Positions 28,858 to 36,211 of a stretch of DNA of 36,211 nucleotides are shown here, piece after piece. The position numbers were made by a program, and so were the translations under genes. Every line of letters starts with the position of its first letter. The stretch's first letter is position 1. The DNA is from Psychrobium sp. (GTDB taxonomy: Bacteria; Pseudomonadota; Gammaproteobacteria; Enterobacterales; Psychrobiaceae): contig JABSRV010000015.1 of assembly GCA_013214905.1 (NCBI GenBank), forward strand, positions 1 through 36,211. Direction: 5' to 3'. Under the pieces are notes generated by a model that saw only the letters and a program-made list of their open reading frames with translations, did not search any database and was not told where the DNA came from.

Positions 28858-29721
28858 ATGGAACAATTTGAATCGAAAGAGATAAAAGTCACATGCCCGG
28901 ACGGCATAGCGCTGGCAGCGACCTTGTTTGAGCCGCAAAAGACGATAAAAGGTGCCATTATTATTGGTCCGGCAACGGGTATCAAACGACAATTCTATAG
29001 CCATTTCGCCCGTCATTTAGCTAATCACGGCTATGGTGTCATTACTTTTGACAATAGGGGCATAGGCCAATCCTGTCTCGATGGCGTTGAGAAAAGTGAC
29101 GCCACACTGCAATGTTGGGGGGAAATTGATATGCCCAGTGCGCTACGCACTTTGCAACAAGCATTTAAGGACACCAAATATCATTTAATTGGCCATAGCG
29201 CTGGCGGTCAATTGGCGGGTTTGATGCACAATAGTGACCAATTAAGCTCGATGTACAACATTGGCAGTTCGTCTGGTCAGTTAAAAAATATGAAGATGCC
29301 TTACTTATTTAAAGCACATTTTTTTATGAATTTTTTTATTCCTTTAAGTAACCGATTATTTGGTTACACCAAATCACATTGGTTTGGCATGGGAGAGCCC
29401 TTGCCTAAAGGCGTCGCTACGCAGTGGAGTTTTTGGTGTAACGGGCAAGGGTATTGTAAAACAAGTTTTGGCAAAAGCATTGATAAGCATCAATACGATG
29501 ATTTGACCTTACCTAGCATGTGGCTAAGGGCTATTGATGATGACATAGCAAACGGTGCTAATGTCGAGGATATGATTTCTGTATTCAAAAACATCGACGC
29601 GCAAACGGTTACCCTGACTCCTAGCGATTATAATCTTAAAGAAATTGGTCACATGAAGTTTTTCAGCCGCCAGTCTAAGGTATTGTGGCAACACACATTA
29701 AGTTGGTTAGCGACGCATTAA
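28858..29721 (+). CDS. Alpha/beta hydrolase (S33-like)
   Basis: GAIIIGPATGIKRQFYSHFARHLANHGYGVITFDNRGIGQS...HLIGHSAGGQLAGLM. Confidence 0.9.
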   Translation: MEQFESKEIKVTCPDGIALAATLFEPQKTIKGAIIIGPATGIKRQFYSHFARHLANHGYGVITFDNRGIGQSCLDGVEKSDATLQCWGEIDMPSALRTLQQAFKDTKYHLIGHSAGGQLAGLMHNSDQLSSMYNIGSSSGQLKNMKMPYLFKAHFFMNFFIPLSNRLFGYTKSHWFGMGEPLPKGVATQWSFWCNGQGYCKTSFGKSIDKHQYDDLTLPSMWLRAIDDDIANGANVEDMISVFKNIDAQTVTLTPSDYNLKEIGHMKFFSRQSKVLWQHTLSWLATH

Positions 29722-29751
29722 ATATGCTCTGACATACAATTAATTCTGAGC

Positions 29752-29785
29752 AAAAAAAAGATAAGCATAAGCTTATCTTTTTTTT
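29752..29785. terminator. Bidirectional terminator between convergent genes
   Basis: Perfect 15-bp stem AAAAAAAAGATAAGC-ATAA-GCTTATCTTTTTTTT. Confidence 0.9.
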
Positions 29786-29811
29786 ATTAACGGCGATAAC
29801 TAATTAGCAAG

Positions 29812-30756
29812 CTATTTAGTTAATGTATCAGCCATTAGTTGTAATAATCTAGGGCTATCAACGTCAACACAGATGTTTGACGCCGGCACGTTATCCCAAT
29901 GATCAACAACGTATTGCTTGTCTAATGGCGCGACAATTGTTTGACCTATCGCGACTCCGTCAACTGCAACGCGCACGCGACCTGGTTTAGTGGTAAAAAT
30001 GTCTGGCGCCATCGCATAAACAATGGTCGATGCGTCATGTACATAACAACCGTCGATAGAAAACTCTTTGCGATAAAAATTAAAGTAAAATTGAGTCACC
30101 TGATATAAAAAATCACCGCATTGCGTATTGTTATCACGCACGTTCTCTAAGAATGCATCATCAATAAGCACTTTATGTGTTACATCGAGGCCAACCATCG
30201 TCACCTGCCAATTGGCTTGAAATACAATATCAGCCGCATGCGGGTCATTAATAATATTAGCTTCAGCAACGGGTGTCACATTACCCGACTCGGTATCCGC
30301 GCCGCCCATTAATATCACTTCATGCACTAAACCAGCAATGCTTGGATCAAGCGCTAAGGCTGTCGCCAAATTACCCAATGGACCTAAGGCGACAATGGTA
30401 ATTTCATTCGGATATTGATGCACTAAATCGACGATAGTTTGCGCTGCATTACGTTCTATCGCTTGACATTTTGGAGCGGGGTAATTGATATTACCAAAAC
30501 CGTCTTTACCGTGTACAAAGTCAGGCGCAGCAAGTGGCTTGCGCACTAAAGGCAAAGCAACACCACGTGAAACAGGCACGTCAACACCGGCAACTTCCAC
30601 CAAGGTCAATGCATTTTTGGTAGCGAGATCAACCGAAACATTACCAAAGGTTGTCGTTAGCGCCAATACATCGAGAGTGGGTGCATTAAACGCCAAGAAA
30701 ATAGCCATTGCATCATCAATGCCTGGATCGGTATCTATAATTATTTTGCGCGACAT
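29812..30756 (-). CDS. Inosine/uridine-preferring nucleoside hydrolase
   Basis: MSRKIIIDTDPGIDDAMAIFLAFNAPTLDVLALTTTFGNVSV...ALGPLGNLATAL...LMGGA. Confidence 0.95.
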   Translation of the reverse strand: MSRKIIIDTDPGIDDAMAIFLAFNAPTLDVLALTTTFGNVSVDLATKNALTLVEVAGVDVPVSRGVALPLVRKPLAAPDFVHGKDGFGNINYPAPKCQAIERNAAQTIVDLVHQYPNEITIVALGPLGNLATALALDPSIAGLVHEVILMGGADTESGNVTPVAEANIINDPHAADIVFQANWQVTMVGLDVTHKVLIDDAFLENVRDNNTQCGDFLYQVTQFYFNFYRKEFSIDGCYVHDASTIVYAMAPDIFTTKPGRVRVAVDGVAIGQTIVAPLDKQYVVDHWDNVPASNICVDVDSPRLLQLMADTLTK

Positions 30757-30757
30757 G

Positions 30758-31648
30758 TTATTGACCTTGTATAAATTGAGTAACTTCGTCAAACGAAGGA
30801 ATAGAACTGCTCGCACCTGTGCGCGTCACACAGATTGCAGATGCACCGCACGCGGTGCTTAAAATGTGTTTAATATCTTGTTTAGCCATTAAGCCAGACA
30901 GACAATAACCAATGAACGTATCACCCGCTGCAGTAGTATCAACAGCCGCTACGTTAAATGCAGCTACTTCGATTAACTCATCACCGTGAATATAACAAAC
31001 GCCCTGCGCGCCTAACGTCATAATCACCGTTAAGTGTGCATAGTCTTGTTGTAATTTACGCTTAGCCTCATCGATGCTGGCTACGTTTAATAAATCCATC
31101 GCCTCAACTTCATTAACAATTAATATATCGATGTTGTTGATGACAGACGTAACAAGCTGCTTGTCCATTGGGGCTGGATTATAGGCAATTGTTAAGCCTC
31201 GTTTATTGGCTGAACTAATAATACTTTCAATATGATTTGTTTCGTTTTGCAACAAGACCCAATCATCATCATTTGATTGCACCATTACGTCATCAATTTG
31301 TACTTGCGTTAGCGCGTGATTTGCACCGGCAAACAAGACAATGGCATTTTCAGCGTCTTGATTAACTTGAATGATGGCGTGACCAGTTGGTGTATCTAAT
31401 TGAGCTATGTGCTGGGTATTAATGCCGCAATCGCTGAGTTCATTTAACAGCGCATTATCTTGCTGACTGATCGCGCCAACATGCACCACCTGACATTTGG
31501 CCTTGGCAAGCGCAATTGATTGATTAGCACCTTTGCCACCTAAGATTTTTTGGTAATGAGATGAGGTTAGTGTTTCACCGGGGCGAACAAAATGAGGAAC
31601 CTGATAAACGTGATCGATGTTAATCGAACCAAAATTGAAAATAGCCAT
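30758..31648 (-). CDS. rbsK: Ribokinase (PfkB family)
   Basis: FGSINIDHVYQVPHFVRPGETLTSSHYQKILGGKGANQSIALAKA...VDTTAAGDTFIGY. Confidence 0.92.
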   Translation of the reverse strand: MAIFNFGSINIDHVYQVPHFVRPGETLTSSHYQKILGGKGANQSIALAKAKCQVVHVGAISQQDNALLNELSDCGINTQHIAQLDTPTGHAIIQVNQDAENAIVLFAGANHALTQVQIDDVMVQSNDDDWVLLQNETNHIESIISSANKRGLTIAYNPAPMDKQLVTSVINNIDILIVNEVEAMDLLNVASIDEAKRKLQQDYAHLTVIMTLGAQGVCYIHGDELIEVAAFNVAAVDTTAAGDTFIGYCLSGLMAKQDIKHILSTACGASAICVTRTGASSSIPSFDEVTQFIQGQ

Positions 31649-31778
31649 TTATGTTCTCTTGTTAAATAATTAGTGTAATTATATCAACATAAACAACTAA
31701 AAAACATTGTGATACTGATAACTAAAGCACAAATTCTTTAAAAGAAAAGCGACTATCGACGTAGTAAAGGGCACTGTA

Positions 31779-33650
31779 CTACTCTATCCCTATCACCTGA
31801 TTTCTGCCTTGCAGCTTTGCGCGATATAAACGCTGATCAGCAAGTTGCAGTAATTGTTTCTGATCAGTGATTAAATCACTTAATCATGCAACGCCAATGC
31901 TAACGGTGATTTAAAAATACTGAACGACTGGCGTAGTCACACACATTTTTTCAAGGGCAAGCCGCAAGGTCTCAGCCATTTTAAAACCGTCACCATAATG
32001 TTTATCGGGCAACAAGACTAAGACCTCTTCCCCGCCCAGTCTGATAATAACGCTGTCGTCAGGCAATACACGTTTACAACATAAGGCAAAGTTTACCAAT
32101 ACCTCATCACCCACACCATGCCCGAATTCGTCATTAACCCGCTTAAAATGATCTAAATCTAACATCAAAGCCGTTAACGGCTGTTTCTTCGAGACGAATT
32201 TGCGCTGTAATTTATTAAAGACCAAAAATAGATAACGCCGATTATACAATCCGGTTAATTGATCTTGATAAGTGAGCTTATAAAATTGCTGTCTGTTTCG
32301 ATAAAGTAAAATTATCAGCACCAACGCTAATCCAGCAATGCAGCCTACAAATAACAGTTTCAAGTTTAATTGCGATAGGGCCTGTGCATGCCGATCGATC
32401 TCCGTCTGCTGTAAAACAGTACTCCAATTCAAATCACGATTCTTTTGCTGCAAAAAAGCTAAATCAAACAACAGCTTTTGATGTTGTAAGTTATCAAAAT
32501 TACGGCGTCTGTTTTCGGTCACCAAATGCTGTCTGTTTTCGCTTAATATTTGATAAGCTTGTTTGAATTGACCATCAGCGGCCAGCCCATTCGCTTTAAT
32601 TTTCAATAATTCTAATGTTGTCGCATTGGACTTTTTGTCATCACTGATCACCAGTGAATTATCATCGGCCAATAATTCATTTAATCCCGAGAAATCGTCC
32701 GTAGCCAAGCGATAGCGCGCTTTTATCAGTAATAAACGATCTTTATCATCCGCACGTCTTATGTGTTTTTGTAATTCTTGCAATGTTTGCAAGGTACTGC
32801 CCACCGCGATAATCTGCCTGCTTTGCAATTGCAACTCAGCGATACTCAATTCGATAATTAAGCGATAAAGCCCAGAGTCAACCACCACAGACAGCGGCCT
32901 AGCATTAAGTAGTATGCGCAGCGCTTCACCGCCATCACCTTTGCTAGAAGCCAATTGAGCTAACTTTATTTGCACCACTAAATTTTCGACAGAATATTGA
33001 TTTTTTTCGTAATATTGATTGGATTTCTCTAACAATGCTTCCGCTGAAACAATGTCATTTAAAATCAACAGCCGACCCGCAAGATTAAGAGCAATTAGCT
33101 GTTTAAGCGCCTCATCGTCGCTTTGCAGAGCCAATTGATAAGCGGCTTTATATGATAACAGCGCCAAGTCTGATTGATTTTCTTGCTGATAAATTTTAGC
33201 TTTGAATAATAATAACGCCGCATGTTCGCTCTTGTCTTCATCATAGCTTAATGTCGACATACTATGGTCAATCAGCTCTTTAGCTTGACTGTATGCCTGT
33301 GTTTGCAATTGAAAGTGAAGCACGATGAGGGTTAATCTTAACGCTTGTTTTTTGAACTCTGGACGATTGGCGGCCAACGACAATCCAGTGAGTGCAAACT
33401 CCAATGATTCATCGTTAAGTGACAGATCTTTCGCTAATTTGGCACGCAGATAATAATAGCGCACTAATGTCGCGTTTGATTGTTGACTAAATTGCGTCGT
33501 GCTAGCCAATGGTAAAAGTAACTCTCGCGCTTGATTGGGTGAGATCCGCACGCGCTGCTCAGCTTGTGTTAATAGATTAATAAACTCGTTGCCAACAGCC
33601 AAAACAGGTATGCATAGAAACAACAGTAGAAATGAGATAAACCTCAACAT
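31779..33650 (-). pseudogene. TPR-like/TM diguanylate cyclase with two in-frame stops before the conserved GGDEF C-terminus
   Basis: Open part 31911-33650 ends ...RLGGEEVLVLLPDKHYGDGFKMAETLRLALEKMCVTTPVVQYF*; the same frame continues ITVSIGVA*LSDLITDQKQLLQLADQRLYRAKLQGRNQVIGIE*. Confidence 0.8.
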
Positions 33651-33854
33651 GAATAATCCTTTATTAATCGACGTGGCTATTGTTTTCCATAACATTGATA
33701 TAGATACTAAAAAGCTATCACTAACCGTTGGTATCCTTATCTGTCATCTTCGGTTATAACAACTAAGCATGCATTCAATTTAAGCACAATATGTCGTTTT
33801 TGCTGACTTTATTGTAAACTAAGCCAATTTTTTCTTCCTCAGGGATTAAACGCA

Positions 33855-35138
33855 TTGCAAACACTGTCGCAACTCAAAGCTGGCCAGCTTATTGGCACTA
33901 CATCGTTAACATTATCAGAACAGCTAACTACCTTTCCGCTAGAGATATTGTCACTTGCCAATACGTTAGAAGTATTAGATTTATCGAATAATCTATTATC
34001 ATCACTGCCAAATGAGTTTGCGCAGCTCACTAAATTGAAGATTATGTTTGCCTCTAATAATCAATTTAAGTCATTACCCGCCGTGTTAGGGCAATGCGAA
34101 AAGTTAGAAATGGTTGGCTTCAAGTCTAATCAAATATGTGAGGTGACCAATGAGTCACTGCCGAGTCAATTACGCTGGTTGATATTAACCGACAATCATA
34201 TAGAAACCATGCCTGACTCATTAGGTGAGCGCCCTCGATTGCAAAAACTCGCGTTAGCTGGCAACAGATTACGCGCTTTACCACAAACATTAGCGCAAGC
34301 ATGCAACCTAGAGCTGATTCGAATTTCAGCCAATCAACTGACCGAATGTCCGGTGCAATTATTAGATTTACCTAAATTGGCATGGATAGCGTTTGCCGGT
34401 AACCCCTTTAGTCAATCGCACCTAGCCCATAAATCTGTGCCCGAATTGCCGTCAAACAGCTTTGTCTTGGGAAAAGTCTTAGGGCAAGGTGCATCAGGCG
34501 TCATTTATAAGGGCAGCTGGAAAACACCGCAAGACGCCTTGCCAAACGACATTGCCATCAAAGTATTTAAGGGGCAAGTGACTAGTGATGGTTATCCGTC
34601 TGATGAGTTGCAAGCGTGTTTAAGCATATCCAAACACGACAATCTTGTGCAATCGCTTGCGCAGGTCAATGAAGCGGGCTATTTAGCGCTGATCATGGAT
34701 CTTATTGCACCGCATTACAAAAATTTAGGTCAACCGCCGAGTTTGCAAAGTTGTACTAGAGATACTTTCGCCATTAATGCTTATTTACCTGTCCGTAAAA
34801 TTGTCAAAATTGTGCAACAAATGCAAGATGTATTGGCGCATCTAGAGCGCCATCAAGTATGTCATGGTGACTTTTATGCCCACAATACCTTAGTGGATGA
34901 CGAAGCTAACGTCATCTTCGGTGATTTTGGCGCATCAAGCATGTATCACATGTTGAGCAAGGATAACAAAACAAAGGTAATGAAGATTGAGCAGCGCGCA
35001 TTTCGTCATTTTATCAGTGATTTATTAACAATATGTGCCGATGAGGATAAAGGGAGTGAGATGTTCGCTCAGTTACAACGACAAGCACAGCAGCAACCGT
35101 TGACCGAACTTAACCCCGGGCTACTTGAAAATGCTTGA
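33855..35138 (+). CDS. Leucine-rich-repeat Ser/Thr-type protein kinase
   Basis: LRRs (LEVLDLSNNLLSSLPNEFAQLTKL...), then VLGQGASGVIYKG, DIAIKVFKG, VCHGDFYAHNTLV, IFGDFGASS kinase motifs. Confidence 0.92.
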   Translation: MQTLSQLKAGQLIGTTSLTLSEQLTTFPLEILSLANTLEVLDLSNNLLSSLPNEFAQLTKLKIMFASNNQFKSLPAVLGQCEKLEMVGFKSNQICEVTNESLPSQLRWLILTDNHIETMPDSLGERPRLQKLALAGNRLRALPQTLAQACNLELIRISANQLTECPVQLLDLPKLAWIAFAGNPFSQSHLAHKSVPELPSNSFVLGKVLGQGASGVIYKGSWKTPQDALPNDIAIKVFKGQVTSDGYPSDELQACLSISKHDNLVQSLAQVNEAGYLALIMDLIAPHYKNLGQPPSLQSCTRDTFAINAYLPVRKIVKIVQQMQDVLAHLERHQVCHGDFYAHNTLVDDEANVIFGDFGASSMYHMLSKDNKTKVMKIEQRAFRHFISDLLTICADEDKGSEMFAQLQRQAQQQPLTELNPGLLENA

Positions 35139-35145
35139 TTGATTA

Positions 35146-35185
35146 AATAAACCAGCCATAGCAATTCGGCTGGTTTATTTTTTAC
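35146..35185. terminator. Bidirectional terminator
   Basis: AATAAACCAGCC ... GGCTGGTTTATT followed by TTTT. Confidence 0.85.
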
Positions 35186-35193
35186 GATGACAA

Positions 35194-35570
35194 TTACTTT
35201 TGACGTAACTCACGGCGCAAAATTTTACCCACTGTAGATTTGGGTAACTCCGACAGAACCACCAGCTTTTTCGGCACCTTGTACCCCGTTAACTGCTCTT
35301 TACAATAGGCAATTAATTCATCTTCATCTAATTGACCTTCAACGGTGATAAAAGCGCAGACCTTCTCGCCAGTGCGCTCGTCCGCTTCACCAACAACAGC
35401 GGCTTCAAGCACTTGCGGATGACTTGCCAATACTTCTTCTACTTCATTTGGGTAAACATTAAAGCCCGACACAATAATCAGATCTTTTAGGCGATCGACA
35501 ATTTTAATACAACCATTTTGACGTTTTTTCGCGATGTCACCGGTTTTAAAGAAACCGTTTTTCATCACCT
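35194..35570 (-). CDS. fadD: Long-chain acyl-CoA synthetase, C-terminal fragment (5' part lost at chimeric junction)
   Basis: NGFFKTGDIAKKRQNGCIKIVDRLKDLIIVSGFNVYPNEVEEVLASHP...LTGYKVPKKLVVLSELPKSTVGKILRRELRQK. Confidence 0.9.
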
Positions 35571-35630
35571 CTGCCGTCTCTTTCATGCTCATCCCCTCGT
35601 AGTGAAACAGCACGAGCGCCAGGAGCACCG
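35570..35630 (-). other. Short segment resembling ECF sigma factor region 4 fused to the fadD frame
   Basis: Minus-strand frame reads LALVLFHYEGMSMKETAEVM, which looks like sigma-70 region 4 rather than the expected acyl-CoA synthetase core. Confidence 0.4.
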
Positions 35631-35659
35631 ACCCGGACGTGGCGTGCACCGACAACAGC

Positions 35660-36211
35660 ATGATCGAATCGCTCAGCACACCCTGGAAGATTGGATACAA
35701 GCAATGGATGATTGCATTCCGGGACTATTTGGACGGCCTCGGCATCGGAACCGATCAATGGGTCTTTTGTCCCTTCGACGAAGCGTTTTTTAACGGTGGG
35801 GAAGAAATAACCTTCGTCCAGGCAAAGTTGTGCTACGAGGTCGACCCGACCATCCAGTTCTTTCAAGACACCTGGCCGACGAAGGGACCTGACCAGCTCG
35901 AACGTTGGCGCGGTGTGACCAATGTGACGTGGTGTCCGGATTCCGGCGTGTTTGAACTGGCACCGTGGCACTGGCTGCGTGCCGAGAAGCGGCCCATGTG
36001 GGAATACTTTTGCTATCAGTCGCAGCGGAAATTCGAGCCGCACGGATTGTACCGCGGTGCCGGCCCGCGAGCGTGGCATCGAAAACTGGATGGTACTGCC
36101 TTTTTCGCGCCCCGGGCCCACACCGGTACCGACTGGAACGATTTGGACGGACCGTTCGGTGACACCTGTCTCGTTTTGGACGCCAATGGGAAACCGATCA
36201 ACACTCGCCGC
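35660..36211 (+). CDS. Partial GC-rich ORF off the right edge, DUF4091/glycoside hydrolase-like, planctomycete-like flavour
   Basis: Open frame not in the ORF track: MIESLSTPWKIGYKQWMIAFRDYLDGLGIGTDQWVFCPFDEAFFNGGEEITFVQAKLCYEVDPTIQFFQDTWPTKGPDQLERWRGVTNVTWCPDSGVFELAPWHWLRAEKRPMWEYFCYQSQRKFEPHGLYRGAGPRAWHRKLDGTAFFAPRAHTGTDWNDLDGPFGDTCLVLDANGKPINTRR. Confidence 0.6.
   Translation, partial: MIESLSTPWKIGYKQWMIAFRDYLDGLGIGTDQWVFCPFDEAFFNGGEEITFVQAKLCYEVDPTIQFFQDTWPTKGPDQLERWRGVTNVTWCPDSGVFELAPWHWLRAEKRPMWEYFCYQSQRKFEPHGLYRGAGPRAWHRKLDGTAFFAPRAHTGTDWNDLDGPFGDTCLVLDANGKPINTRR

Noticed and set aside
4269-31913. Stop codon reassignment to explain in-frame TAA/TGA
   Set aside because: Most intact genes here end at normal TAA/TGA/TAG and lesions are confined to a few decaying loci.
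35571-35700. N-terminal extension of the fadD ORF (MYPIFQGVLSDSIMLL...)
   Set aside because: Lies across the chimeric junction and does not resemble acyl-CoA synthetase.
35546-36204. Minus-strand ORFs of 191 and 62 aa
   Set aside because: Antisense to a better protein-like open frame in GC-rich DNA; Arg/Pro-rich low-plausibility translations.

Overview
This window is about 35.5 kb of an AT-rich chromosome from a marine-type gammaproteobacterium (Colwellia/Thalassotalea-like by gene content; taxonomy inferred). After that, the last ~0.6 kb switches abruptly to GC-rich sequence of different coding character. Recognisable genes: glpK, arfB, an HDAC-family deacetylase, bfd, a Pat/YfiQ-type acyl-CoA synthetase-acetyltransferase, anmK, mepM, a uvrY/gacA-type regulator, mltD, a BlaI repressor with an M56-M23 fusion metallopeptidase, rbsK, a nucleoside hydrolase, an LRR-protein kinase and the fadD 3' end. 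Several loci are visibly decayed: a TauE/SafE exporter next to an IS transposase remnant, a sensor GGDEF-EAL gene with frameshifts and three in-frame TAA codons, and a GGDEF gene with two in-frame stops before its conserved C-terminus. Best leads: (1) a BlaI / M56-M23 / esterase / MltD cell-wall locus with two tandem palindromes of the form GCGACA-nn-TGTCGC; (2) a small predicted secreted peptide with three exact-period 'VWRKIDI' repeats; (3) a dispersed repeat present in inverted orientation at about 0.9 kb and 23.6 kb; (4) a chimeric right contig end. No tRNA, rRNA or CRISPR array was seen.
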